Shown: piece after piece, positions 32,496 through 43,324 of the stretch
Position numbering within the stretch: position 1 is the stretch's first letter
Layout of the letters: the number at the start of each line of letters is the position of its first letter
Assembly: GCA_946894095.1 (NCBI GenBank)
Contig: OX335645.2
Coordinates: 20,111,001 to 20,175,000 of the forward strand
DNA: 64,000 nt
From: Incurvaria masculella
Lineage: Eukaryota; Arthropoda; Insecta; Lepidoptera; Incurvariidae
Reading direction: 5' to 3'
Notes under the pieces: generated by a model
Database searches by the model: none
What the model saw: only the letters and a program-made list of their open reading frames with translations
What the model was told of the DNA's origin: nothing
Translations under genes and position numbers: made by a program

Positions 32496-35325
32496 AAGTT
32501 TTTAAGTCAATTTCGGTTGTTGACTTTGAAAATGTTCTTACAATCCGCACAGTGAAACATTCATTGAATGTCGTGTTGTGTGTTCGTGCGTGTGTAGGTA
32601 TTGGTAATGTAGTTTGTGCGCATGAGTTTACCGAATGCCTGTGTCCATTCATGCGAATGTGTAGTGGCGTAATCGTTTCTCCAATATAAAACGCGTTGCA
32701 GAACCTACACTCTAGGATATAAATGCAGTTTTTTGTTAAGCAATTAGCGGAACAGAAAATGCGGAATGGATGTGTCATGTGATGTGTTTTTATTGTAGTA
32801 TTTGTGTTTATAATAGCGCATGTTTTGCATCGGGGGCGCAGACAAGGTTGTGTACCTAGTGGCGTGTCTGTGTTGTTTGGAGTGTATTTTTTATTTAGAA
32901 TAGATTTAAGATTTTTATTTTGTCTGTATGATATCTGTATTTTATTGGGGAGTAGTTCTTTGGTCAGATTGTGTGTTTGTAAAATTGGCAAGAAATTTTG
33001 AATAGCATTTTTAATTTTTTGCACCCCATGAAAATATTTCGTAGTGAGTCTAATTTGGTTCGTGTTGTTAGTGTTGTGCATTTGTGACCTAGCATGCCTG
33101 GATTTTTTAGAAAAATGTTTTTTAATGAATTTAGAGGGATAATTTCGTTGTTCTAGGGCATCTGTAATAATTTTGTCGTATGTTTCCAAACTATGTGTGT
33201 TGTTGCAAATTCTGTTACCGCGCACCGCAAGACTATTAGGAATACTCCGCTTAGTGTGAGATGGGTGACAGCTATCGAAGTGTAGGTACTGCAATTTGTT
33301 TGTCGGTTTGAAATGAACGGAAGTTATGAATGTTTTGTCAATGAGTGTGATATCCACATCGAGAAAGGTGATTGTGGAATCTGATATGGTGTACGTGAAG
33401 TCAAGGCAGCTAAACGAGTTGAGAGCATCAAGGAATACCGACAGTGAATCCCTGCCATGAGTCCAAATTGCAAAAATGTCATCAATAAATCTTACCCAAC
33501 ACAATGGTTTTAAACATTGAGAATTTAGAAAATCGATTTCCAATTTCCCCATAAATAAGTTTGCATACGAGGGAGCCATGCGCGTGCCCATGGCTGTGCC
33601 CTTAATTTGCCTATAAAATTTGTCCTCAAAAGAGAAGAAATTGTTTTTTAGTACCAAATCTGTTAAATCAATTAAGAATTTTGAAGAAATTGTGTGAGGA
33701 AATTGGCGTCTATCTAGGAAATGATTCACCGTTTGTAGTCCCTGATCGTGTGGAATGTTAGTGTATAATGAGACTGCGTCAATTGTGACGATCAGTATGT
33801 CAGTGTTGTCTGGAATTTTGACTCTTTTAAGAGCTTCCAAAAAATCTTGTGTGTCCCTAATGTGTGAAGGTAGGTTTTTTGCTAGTGGTTGTAAGTGAAA
33901 GTCCACAAAACTAGAGACCCTTTCGGTGGGACATCCACAAGAGGCAACAATAGGTCTACCGGGGTTGTTTGTTTTGTGCACCTTTGGAAGCATGTAAAAG
34001 TGAGGTGTAGTGGGATGAGGTGGAACTATTGTTAGGATATCAGATTTGGACAAACCCTCCGCAGGTCCAGATTGTTTGATATAATCCCTTATGGTTTTGG
34101 TAATTTCATCGCATGGGTCTTTGTCCAAAATTTGATAAAATGTGGTATCGTTTAGCTGCCTATAGCCTTCCGTTATGTAGTCATATTTGTTTAGTATAAC
34201 TGTTGTTGATCCCTTATCTGCTGGTAGAATGACAATCTCATTGTCGTTTTTTAAATTTTGTAGAGCTTTTTGCTCTTGGGGTGATAAATTTTGACCTTTT
34301 GATTGCAAAGTTTTGAGAAAACTTTGGCTCGAGAATTTTGCCAAAAGTTGGGCAGAGAAAATTTCCAAAGGATGACTAGCAGGTAAGGGGGGTGGTTCGT
34401 GGGGTGAAGGTAATTTGAATTTGTCTAAAGACTCGTGCAACGTGTTTGTTTGCGCGATATGATTGGGTGGCTTATTCATCCAAAAATATTTCCATTTTAG
34501 ATTTCTACAAAATTTTACAATATCTTTAGTAAGTTCAATTTTGCTAAATTCCGTAGTCGGACAAAAGGAAAGACCTTTGTCTAAAACACATTGCTCGAGT
34601 CTTGTGAGTGTATGAGAGGAGAGGTTGAGAATATTGTTGTTATGTTGTGTGTTATGTTCATTGTTTCGAGTATCAAATGACACTTGAGACAAGTGTGGGA
34701 TGTGATGGGTATGAGCGCTAGAGGATATGGAATGAGAGGCATTTGGTTCGAGTGAAGGAGCCTTAAATTGGGGGGTGAATGAATGAAATGGCGATGCTTG
34801 TGATGGTGATGAGAGTTTTGATGGCGGTGGCGGCAGACTAAAAAGAAACTCGGAATTAGTGTCCAAGAATGTTAAGCCAAGAGAAGGGGCAATTAACGGA
34901 TCGAATGGAATAGGGATATTTGAATCAGTGTAGAAAATTATTAGTTTAGAGAATTTATTTGATAGTTGCGATAAATTTTGTTCCATTTTATTTTTTGCCT
35001 GCGCCAAAATTTGTTTTATGTCCATGAATATACTTGGAAAAGCGACTAACGCCACTTTGAGTGTGTTCGTGAGTAATTGTTTGTGATGTATGCAAAGAGA
35101 ACCGTATTGTTGGTGGAGTGTGTGCGTCATTTGTAACCCAAAACTGTATTGTAATGTGATGAGGGAAGCTCTGATAGGGGGAGGAATTGCTGCCAGAGGC
35201 ATTTTTAACATGAGTCCCTTCGGAGCTATTCCGCAGTCGAAACATCTCCTAAGGAACTCATAGTGGCCAAAATATTGTGCAAGCTTATGGCTGTGATAAT
35301 AAATCTGATCGAGAACTTCCTCCAT
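32431..35325 (-). CDS. Penelope-like reverse transcriptase with GIY-YIG endonuclease
   Basis: The 964-residue protein would copy its RNA at a nick made by its own endonuclease. The N-terminal 350 residues are variable, with a Pro/Ser-rich stretch near 160-215. The reverse transcriptase follows: VILPADKGSTTVI, the LPKVHKTNNPGRPIVAS block, catalytic IDAVSLYTNIPH (515-526), GTAMGTRMAPSYANLFMG and the FIDD box (613-616; Phe-Ile in place of the usual Tyr). A Cys cluster CLRPRCKTC (828-836) precedes the GIY-YIG domain: CIYI (867-870), YIG (880-882), Arg891 and HR (895-896). The motif order is that of the Penelope clade, and the length is at the long end. No intron or stop interrupts it. Confidence 0.93.
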   Translation of the reverse strand: MEEVLDQIYYHSHKLAQYFGHYEFLRRCFDCGIAPKGLMLKMPLAAIPPPIRASLITLQYSFGLQMTHTLHQQYGSLCIHHKQLLTNTLKVALVAFPSIFMDIKQILAQAKNKMEQNLSQLSNKFSKLIIFYTDSNIPIPFDPLIAPSLGLTFLDTNSEFLFSLPPPPSKLSSPSQASPFHSFTPQFKAPSLEPNASHSISSSAHTHHIPHLSQVSFDTRNNEHNTQHNNNILNLSSHTLTRLEQCVLDKGLSFCPTTEFSKIELTKDIVKFCRNLKWKYFWMNKPPNHIAQTNTLHESLDKFKLPSPHEPPPLPASHPLEIFSAQLLAKFSSQSFLKTLQSKGQNLSPQEQKALQNLKNDNEIVILPADKGSTTVILNKYDYITEGYRQLNDTTFYQILDKDPCDEITKTIRDYIKQSGPAEGLSKSDILTIVPPHPTTPHFYMLPKVHKTNNPGRPIVASCGCPTERVSSFVDFHLQPLAKNLPSHIRDTQDFLEALKRVKIPDNTDILIVTIDAVSLYTNIPHDQGLQTVNHFLDRRQFPHTISSKFLIDLTDLVLKNNFFSFEDKFYRQIKGTAMGTRMAPSYANLFMGKLEIDFLNSQCLKPLCWVRFIDDIFAIWTHGRDSLSVFLDALNSFSCLDFTYTISDSTITFLDVDITLIDKTFITSVHFKPTNKLQYLHFDSCHPSHTKRSIPNSLAVRGNRICNNTHSLETYDKIITDALEQRNYPSKFIKKHFSKKSRHARSQMHNTNNTNQIRLTTKYFHGVQKIKNAIQNFLPILQTHNLTKELLPNKIQISYRQNKNLKSILNKKYTPNNTDTPLGTQPCLRPRCKTCAIINTNTTIKTHHMTHPFRIFCSANCLTKNCIYILECRFCNAFYIGETITPLHIRMNGHRHSVNSCAQTTLPIPTHARTHNTTFNECFTVRIVRTFSKSTTEIDLKTYELSYIWQFGAHFNEGLNKMH

Positions 35326-35475
35326 TTAGAGTAATGTGGAAAGTGTAAATAAATGAATAAATATGATAAATAGGAATAATAAAAGACAAAACGGTAAAGG
35401 TCTGTAGGTTTCAGAAGCCCTGACAGAGCCACGTGGGTGCACGGAGGCCGTCAGGATCGCAAGCGCGACTAAAAC
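35326..35475 (-). promoter_or_regulatory. Penelope leader with GC-rich hairpin
   Basis: This lies between the upstream repeat and the ATG. At 35,419-35,455 the minus strand can fold: a 6-bp stem CCTGAC/GTCAGG closes inner pairs GCC/GGC and CGTG/CACG with loop CACC. The rest is AT-rich. The hairpin sits about 95 bases before the start codon, which would suit a role in translation or RNA recognition; that is inference. Confidence 0.5.
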
Positions 35476-36015
35476 TGGTTATGGTGCTGTCTCTACAACA
35501 AACACAAAAAAACAACAATCGTTTTTATTAATATTATGTCTGCCTACAGAACCAATACGGTAAAAACAACTAAATAAGTAAATGAATAAATAAATAATAC
35601 AATTAATAAGAAAAACAGCTAATCTGGTTGTATGTAGCTGAACGCCCCCTCTTGTGTCCCGCGCCGCCGTCTCTATGCGGATCGGATGGCGCGAGCCGCG
35701 CCCCTGGAGCTGCAATGGGGTGCAGGGAGTGCAGGATCGGAAATCGGGAGCCGATCCTGAAACATAACATAGATATCGTGAAAAGCAGTAATATTTCGGC
35801 ATTCGCCGTTATCAAACTGAATTTTATTTGCTATGGCAACGGTGTTTTTAATTTTGGCATCGTGTGAAAAAAGTAGGGTCGATTGCCAGCACCACGCATT
35901 CATGGTATTGTCAATCTATACTACTGTTAGAATGTTCTTCTGTGCGGATATCAGTGCATTTTGTTGAGGCCCTCATTAAAATGTGCTCCGAATTGCCAGA
36001 TATAAGATAATTCGT
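35476..36015 (-). repeat. Penelope terminal direct repeat, upstream copy
   Basis: The partner of 31,956-32,495, offset by exactly 3520 bp. It probably holds the promoter, as the upstream repeat does in other Penelope elements, but no motif was identified by eye. Confidence 0.95.
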
Positions 36016-36351
36016 TATAATAAGATAATAGTAATCTTAGTAAGAATGTTTACATGTTTTTTGTACCGGTTCGTTGACTTTAACACAGTCTAATAGCATA
36101 ATTATTTATTTTCATTGGGTGCAATGATAAGTATGGTACCATGTTACCATCACTAACATGCTTCTCCCATTTATTTACTAGGAGATATTTATTTTAAATT
36201 AGTCTCTTAACTCACACATGTTTTTAATTCATTGGTTTTATTTTAGATACTTAAGTATCTACCTGTTGATTATATACTACCGTAATAGTACCTAATTGAG
36301 TTTATCACATTGGCGTTATCCTTTACACCAGGCGATAACAAACAGGTCTCA
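36016..36351. other. No recognisable gene
   Basis: AT-rich flank of the Penelope insertion, possibly the 3' remainder of the DIRS element, but unreadable. Confidence 0.35.
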
Positions 36352-36900
36352 ATATATATAAGCTTCTACTAACGGTCAAGTAAATAATAGGACCGTTTTA
36401 CCTGAAATAAAACGGTTATTATATACTTACCTTAGTAGAAGCTTACTTTTTATCTCTGCCTGGTGATATTTCGACACAATGACGAACAATCTCGGACCAC
36501 CGGCTACCTCGCGCACCTGGTGTAGCGGGAGGTGTGAGCGAAAGAGACAGAGCTGTATGGGTAGAAAGAGATGACTGCTACAGCGGGAAATCGAGTCGCC
36601 TATCTCAATATATATAAGCTTCTACTAAGGTAAGTATATAATAACCGTTTTATTTCAGGTAAAACGGTCCTATTAGAAGTTTTACACCGTTAGATGGCGC
36701 TGTTAAATAAAAATCGTATTTAAATAAATTGTAACAAAACCAATAATCCTGAAATTGTGAATATGTTTTCGCTGCAACTACTATGGCTATATTTAATATT
36801 TTTGACGAATTCGTGCCTTAAAGTGCAATACTTTTTGCGTTCTGTGTAAAAAAAACATTGTATGGGTCGGAACATCCTTAATACTGTTTTATGTAAGATT
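36352..36900 (-). mobile_element. Nested fold-back composite with MITE D
   Basis: The right part (about 36,676-36,895) is MITE D in reverse, ending TGTATGGGTCGGAACATCC and TTAA. The left part (36,352-36,614) shares with 27,253-27,415, in reverse, the blocks ACCGGCTACCTCGCGCACCT and GAAATCGAGTCGCCTATCTC. A fold-back of 291 bp (36,385-36,675) with perfect 61-bp arms lies within it. Confidence 0.75.
36385..36675. repeat. Perfect 61-bp inverted repeat around a 169-bp core
   Basis: The left arm (36,385-36,445) starts TAATAGGACCGTTTTACCTG and the right arm (36,615-36,675) is its exact reverse complement, ending ACGGTCCTATTA. Each arm itself holds the small palindrome CCGTTTTA ... TAAAACGG. The identity of the arms suggests recent origin or gene conversion. 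Confidence 0.9.
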
Positions 36901-36905
36901 ACATC

Positions 36906-37610
36906 CACAATATAGGTTTTTTAAATATTTGTCAAGATAAAAGCTAACCGGTATCACTCTCCGGTCCCATAACTACCCCAAAAATCAAACCGATCGTTGC
37001 TTCGTGAAATAAAGACAAATCAACCAAGACAAATTTTCTGCAGGGATGTATTAAAATAGCCCAGATTTGAGGATTTCGGGTACGTAGGTAAATTTGTAAA
37101 ATTTTGTAACCTTCACTCGGAGGTTTGAAAAATAACAAACAAAGTTATTTATTATTTTATATATAGTTATTTATATTTATTATTATTAAATTAAATTTGA
37201 TTAAGATCAAATTTCTTGCTTAAATATCAGTATTTTAGAAGCCGTTGCGTTACATCTTTATTGTTTTCCACATACAAAGCGTCGCAGATTTTGTCTCTAA
37301 AATGTTTCCATTTACGGTCCTGGGACTAGCATCGGGTCGGAGGCCGGCTTGTGCTCCCCCAGGCCTAACCCCAAAACATGTATAAAATAAAATAAATCGT
37401 ATTGTATTTTATTTTTTCTGCTCGTCACCGAGGGTTAAGGCGTGCTTGAAGACTGCCTCTCTCGTCGGAAGATGTTGGCACTCTTCTTGATGATAACTAT
37501 ATCAGAATAGCATCCTCTCTCTGATTGGGATGTTGCCCAGCTCCATAGAACGGACAGCACGATCTCAGATACACAGGGATTGCTGGATGATCTTAAAAAT
37601 TGCCTTTCGG
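36906..37610. other. No recognisable gene
   Basis: A 65-codon minus frame at 37,435-37,632 (SEIVLSVLWSWATSQSERGC) looks somewhat protein-like, but I recognise no family and it runs into a MITE. Confidence 0.35.
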
Positions 37611-37847
37611 TCAGCAGGTCTATTCCTGGCATTCAGTAATTAGAAATCAGGAATCCTGAGTCTAGAAAACCGCTTTTATAGCGATTTTCAAAGCGAGTTT
37701 TTCGACGGAAAACCTTGATTCTTTAAAAAAAACTACGCTCCGGAATATTTTAGTCAAGAAAATCGCTTTTCCGCGAAGAAAACCGCGGTTTTCTAGACTC
37801 AGGATTCCTGATTCCTGATTACGGAATGCCAGGAATAGGCCTGCTGA
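37611..37847. mobile_element. Palindromic fold-back MITE, family E, copy 2
   Basis: The most complete copy. It starts TCAGCAGGTCTATTCCTGGC and ends with the complement CCAGGAATAGGCCTGCTGA. Inner blocks match copy 1: AATCCTGAGTCTAGAAAACC and GGTTTTCTAGACTCAGGATT. The whole element forms one long hairpin. Confidence 0.85.
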
Positions 37848-38887
37848 GCTGGGACGATGGGAACACACAGGAAAAGACTCTCGTCCGGGACGCATCTTCC
37901 GTTGATATACTCTTGCTTTTTAAGTGTTTCGGGTTCATCACTGACCTCTAACAGTTACCTATTATGTATGTTCTACTTATCACTTACCTAATTTTAAATG
38001 AAATGACGATTTTGTTACGTTCTCCTAATATATACGTAACTGATCAACACACGCTAGGGCTGTGAGCGTAGCAAGCGCGTGCTCGGCGCAATTTCAGCGT
38101 CTATAACAGGCCGTTGCAAACGCCATCAAATCGTACCGATAGTCCTTAACGACCGCTCGTTACCTCCGTTGTAATGAAAAGGTTAATTTCCACCGGCTCT
38201 ACACATCTATCTACATAGCCCTTTAATAGTCGGCCTAGATCTTCGATTGTGTAATCAAGGGGCCCGTTTGAAATTAACTTTGTACTATTATTTCACTCAG
38301 CTATATTCATTTTACCATAAAGCACATCTCTCTCTTTAAATTTCTCAACAGGAACAAACATTGTAAGTGTCTCTGTGTTAAGGATTGACTAAAATTATTA
38401 GTCCAGAAAAGTACTGAAAAAAATCTGCTGAACCACATTTACCAACCTGGGTTAAAAAGCCATGCCATGCCATGTTAGGTCAATCAATAGTATCTGCTTG
38501 TGCAAGTTTTTTTTTTTTTGCTATCAGAACTGAGTCGGATTGCGGAAATATAAATTCCTTATTGAAACTTTTTTTTTTGCTATAGCTTGACCCAGGAATT
38601 ATTTGTTTTAACCAGAAGCTGAAAGGCCACAATGGTTTTCACTATATTTCCAAATGTACGTTTAAATGGCGAGTTTAAAATCTGGAATGCATAAGAGGGA
38701 GCGGTCTTCATTCACTTTGAACAGCTCTTACGATTTTAAAAGAGCTTTCTGTGCGCAATTCCAAGGTCAAGGCCAACGACTTTAAGGGATTTTATGGACC
38801 AAGCAACAAGACATGGCAACTCAACTCTACAATCAGGATTCCGATTGCATATTGCTCTTATTAAGTGTAATCGGAAAATGTCTTCTG
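37848..38887. other. No recognisable gene; T runs near 38,505 and 38,565
   Basis: AT-rich sequence without identifiable repeats. CATGCCATGCCATG occurs near 38,460. Confidence 0.4.
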
Positions 38888-39180
38888 CAGCAGGCCTATT
38901 CCTGGCATTCAGTAATCAGAAATCAGGATTCCTGAGTCTAGAAAACCGCTTTTATAGCCGTTTTCAAAGCTAGTTTTTCCACGGAAAACCTTGATTCATG
39001 AAAAAAACTATGCTCCGGAATATTTTCGTCAAGAAAATCGCTTTGAAAACTGCTATAAAGGCGGTTTAGGGACTCAGGAATGCTGAGTCTACAAAACCGC
39101 TTTTATAGCGGTTGTCAAAGCGATTTTTTCGACGGAAAACCTTGATTAAATTGTTATACTATGCTCCGGAAGCTTTTCTA
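38888..39180. mobile_element. Family E MITE, copy 3, with partial tandem duplication
   Basis: It starts CAGCAGGCCTATTCCTGGCA, runs through the family order to about 39,070, then repeats the left half again (CTGAGTCTACAAAACCGC to CCTTGATTAAA and GCTCCGGAAGC). The right end is missing. It looks like two fused or recombined copies. Confidence 0.7.
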
Positions 39181-40131
39181 GTCATTTATTAGTCATATAT
39201 GTTATGACATTAGTTTCACCAAATTCAATACGATTTCTAAGCTGGTAGGCAGTGCTTAAGATATTCTTTTTTTAAAGAAAATCTCTGCATTATTTTGTGG
39301 GGGCTATTGCGAAAGTTTAAATCAGTTTAAAGGGCCTTCGTTTTACGAAGTTAAAAAGAAAAAGTCTGGAAAGTGTGTCTTAAGTCTGCATACGAAGGTT
39401 ACAAGGTAAGGACGGATACTTGTAAAAGATATCAGTATTCGTCTGGTTTTAAACTTTTTCGGCAGCGCCGAAACATAAAAATAATCACGTTTATATTAGG
39501 AAATAATAAATCAAACGTTGGAAAAAAAAAGTTTTATGGGTGAAATTATATGCGTTTTATGAGGTGTGCTTATTACAATACTGTTAGATCGGGAACCACA
39601 AGGTTATTCGCAGAGTCAAACTACACACGTCCGTAAGCTAGTTATTTATTTGCGAACTGCCTGCACTGGCCAGCGCGTCTCTCGGCACACACACGCCACG
39701 TATTTACCCTCAAACTCAAAATCTTTATTGGTTCATACAACATAACTTACTATATTAACATATTTATTTAAATGAAGACTTGTCAACAGTGTGGATAGTA
39801 CGTCGTGTTGTATGCCAAATGGCGCTAGCTCAGCTTGCCTTGCTAGTCGAACTATACAGGCTGCTGTTTTTCAGCTAGGACCTATGTGTGAAGTGGTGGG
39901 AGGGTGTGTGAGGGTGTGAGAGCGTGTGTGATGGTGTGTTAGGGTGTGTGTATGCTGTAATATAGTGCTTATAATAAATGCTATAAAATGTTTATTTTAT
40001 GTTTGGCGATAATATATATACATTAGTAATTTGTTACGTTTTTTTACACGCATACACCCTTTTATATCATACTTACATATCTAACAAATACAATTCCGTG
40101 TTTTCAATGAAAGTGGACAAGTATGACTCCA
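39181..40131. other. No recognisable gene; GT-rich tract at 39,895-39,955
   Basis: The GT-rich tract (GTGTGAGGGTGTGAGAGCG) resembles that at 16,648. Nothing else is supported. Confidence 0.4.
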
Positions 40132-40200
40132 ACACGTCTACTGTCATGGTATTAACCCAACACTCCACATGGGAACTGGGTATCGTGGGAGGATTTTCCA
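40132..40200 (-). mobile_element. SINE body fragment (family C)
   Basis: GTCATGGTATTAACCCAACA and CCACATGGGAACTGGGT match the SINE 3' half. It is a short fragment. Confidence 0.5.
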
Positions 40201-43200
40201 AATTGCACGGCTTCTAAACCCATTTTTTCGTGCCGTTTCGACCTTCTTTGATTCCACAGGTTTGATTCAATGCGATTGTAATAACATGTGCTAGATTAGG
40301 CGGTAATTAAATAACCTACGGCTTTACGTGGAAACCAAACAGTAGCTAGTCTGAATGGTTAAACGATCAGCCATCTAGGACGCGACCGTGCACAGTGGTG
40401 TTTAACCTCGTTCACTACCACCGCTGCCGAGGCTATACACTCATCTTCTATTCTGCTTTTTAGTGTTACCTTCAGTCATATCTGGAAAAAAGTGGGAATA
40501 TGTAATGTCAAAAATCACATCCGCAAAAGGTTTTTCATATAAAGTAAATATTTATTTGCTCGAACTATAAATCATTTGGGTTGTGCCAAGTCACGTTTCT
40601 ATTCGCACACGGCTGGAGTATGGCTCGGGGCCTAACGTTCGACACTGAGAACTTAGGTAGATGAAAATATCCGGAAGACGTCAGCGCATGATAGATGGCC
40701 GGGGCTTGGCGTGACGTGGCATTACGTGTCAGTGTCTGGTACGTGTATGGGCATGGTCCAAATGTGACGCCAAAAAAATGTGTAGACTTGCAGTAAGTCA
40801 GTTTGTCAGATTGTTATTGCGAAGAACTCAGGCCGTCAATTCTAGCTCTTTCCCGCAGTTTATTAAGTGCCGTTATACCTCGCATAAAACTGACATTATG
40901 GCTGGTTTTAATCAAGTGCTGATTTATCTTAATCGTCACTTAAAGGGACTATATTACTAAAGTGCTGATTATCTTGTACTGTTATAGATTGTAAGATGTT
41001 AAGAAAAACCCATAGACAATGCTTATGTCTTTTAAGCTAATCAGCACATAGTGAAAGAGACATTGCAGTAATTTTGAGGTTTTCAACGTTTACTAATTTA
41101 CGAGCAATACACTAACATTACCCCCTGATCTCGAGCAATGCTGTAAATAAGTGTATCGTCAGGAATGTATGAATTATGAGTATTATTTCCGGTTTGGTTA
41201 AGGTCGGGATATTACATTACCGATAGCTGGAATCGAGGGTATTTGACATCAATAAAATATTGGGTCACATGGAAAAGGTGTACCATGAGATTACATTTGA
41301 AATAAAATCAACTTCACAAAAGAACATGGTTCTAAACTTTAAGCCTGAAATTGTAAACACTGAAACTAGGTATCTTTAAAGCTTACGTTTTTTTGCGAGG
41401 TTCTTTGTTTTCAAATTAATGCAATAGAGTTAATTATATAGGAGGACTAGTGACACCATAATCTGAAACTATTTTCGTGTAGATCTTAATATAGAAGAAG
41501 AAATATTAATATAATAGAGCTTATTTCATCATACATACATGGGTATACATAATTTATAGTTTATTTGATTATTATTGGAGCATTTAGGTAAAAGCTTTTT
41601 TTATAATATTTTTTTAATTCATTCTGATATCTTTGTGCATACATATGAATTTATCTTTAAAACTTATATGAGTCGAAGTGTTTTCTCTGCATTTATTAAA
41701 TCCTTAGAAGTTTGTATAAATAATTGTTTCTCCCATTTTCAATAGGTGAATTGAAATTGTGTGCGTATAAGAACATTGGCGATGACGTCGGCCACACCTC
41801 GGCTCACCAATTTTTCGTTCAGATTAATTTGCTTATTTAGTAAAATGTTGTTCAACACACGCAAAATTAATTCGGCACGAGCCGTGCCCGCACTTGAACG
41901 CAATTACCACGTGTCGCCCAGCACACTCCGGCACGTTCGTGTGACGCGCTGCTCGATAAGACGCTTACATTAGCATGCCTGTGCCGTGTACACATTTTAA
42001 TTGTGTTTTGTGTGCCTGATTAGGCTGCCGTGCCGACGCCAATTTCCTTGCGCCTGCCTGCCCCGGCGGCGCGGCGGCGCACGGCACGCTATCGCCACCG
42101 TAAAATGACGGAAGCTAGAGGATGAATGGCTGTATAAATGCGACTTTCGTACAATCGGCCGCGGCCGACCCTCGGCCTTATTCTTTAACCTTTCCAGGTT
42201 ATCTCGGGGTTGCTATTTCCGGGTCATTCTTATCTTTTGGACAAAATTATAGAAGTTTGAAGGGGGATGTTATCTCACGAACGCCTTCTGGTTCAGTAGT
42301 ATTATACTACGGTGAAGTCGAATGGGTTGGCTAGGTTAGGTTAGGTTGGTTATAATGTTACTTTCGTGCATAATTTTGCAGATATTCCAATAAAACTCGT
42401 TTAAATTTTCGAAGCCATGTCTAGTCTTTAGGATAACACCGAATATAAAGTAGAATACTAACATTTTTTTTGGGAACTATTGAGTTATAATATTTACAAA
42501 GACATATAGTTTCTTGATTTGTAACTTACAATAGTTTGAAACATTTCAGTGAAACACATATAGTATTAAATGTAGCGTTAATTGCCTTTCAAGCTCGTTG
42601 CGTTGAAAAAAAAAAGAATGCAGCTTCTCTAACTGCACACGGTTTAAAAAAAATTTACTTATTATTAATTGATTGACCTAAGTAATTTAAGGTTTTCATA
42701 TATGTTTTAAAAGGTTTCTCATTCATGTCACATTCCTTGGAATAAGCTACGTACATGCTTAGTATGAAAAAGTATATTTACGTAACTTTACGATTCTAAT
42801 GTAACATTTCACATTCAGCACAAGCTATTATTTCGGAAAACAAAATGTTAACTTCTCAATTTAAACGTTTGATACGCTTTGCTTTTAATGAAGTCGTAAC
42901 GGCATACAACAAAACTTTAAAGAACCTCGATAAACTATCAAACGAGACATTGTTGTAGATGCCTCAGGTAACTGATGAAACCTGTTTACGAGCTTGCATT
43001 CTTCAAGACGTTTGACTTTTTTGTTTGTACATACATTTATTGAAACAGCACCTTTTTAACATTAATTACATTTTTTTATTACTTTTTACGTGAACGTGTT
43101 TTTATTAAGGCGGAAGTGTATATGAATCGAGTTTAATAATAAAAGCTCCTTCTTTAAAATAAATTGCCGAGAACACTAATTAACATAATAATTACTATAA

Positions 43201-43324
43201 TAAGTGATATATGTTTCGTAGATTCAATCCATAATCATGACGGTAAACATTCATCATATTTTGATATTTTTCCGATCGTGGCATGTCGAAAGATCTAATA
43301 TTCACAAGAGCGGAGTCATGAGGT
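40201..43324. other. Long stretch with no recognised gene; GC patches and TTAGG run
   Basis: Mostly AT-rich. GC-rich patches lie at 40,610-40,760 and 41,880-42,120 (GGCGGCGCGGCGGCGC near 42,065). A short TAGGTTAGGTTAGG run, the insect telomere motif, is at 42,332-42,347; it is far too short to be a telomere. No open frame longer than 72 codons and no domain was seen. Confidence 0.4.

Larger units (their letters stand above)
31956..36015 (-). mobile_element. Complete Penelope-like retroelement
   Basis: A 4060-bp element in minus orientation: a 540-bp direct repeat (35,476-36,015), a 150-bp leader with a stable hairpin, an uninterrupted 964-codon frame, and a second copy of the 540-bp repeat (31,956-32,495) that overlaps the end of the frame. 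This matches the known layout of Penelope elements, whose terminal repeats (pLTRs) arise from tandem copies. The open frame and matching repeats indicate a young, perhaps active, copy. It lies in the dead DIRS element. Confidence 0.9.

Noticed and set aside
42332..42350. TTAGG run considered as telomere
   Set aside because: Only about three units, inside ordinary sequence.
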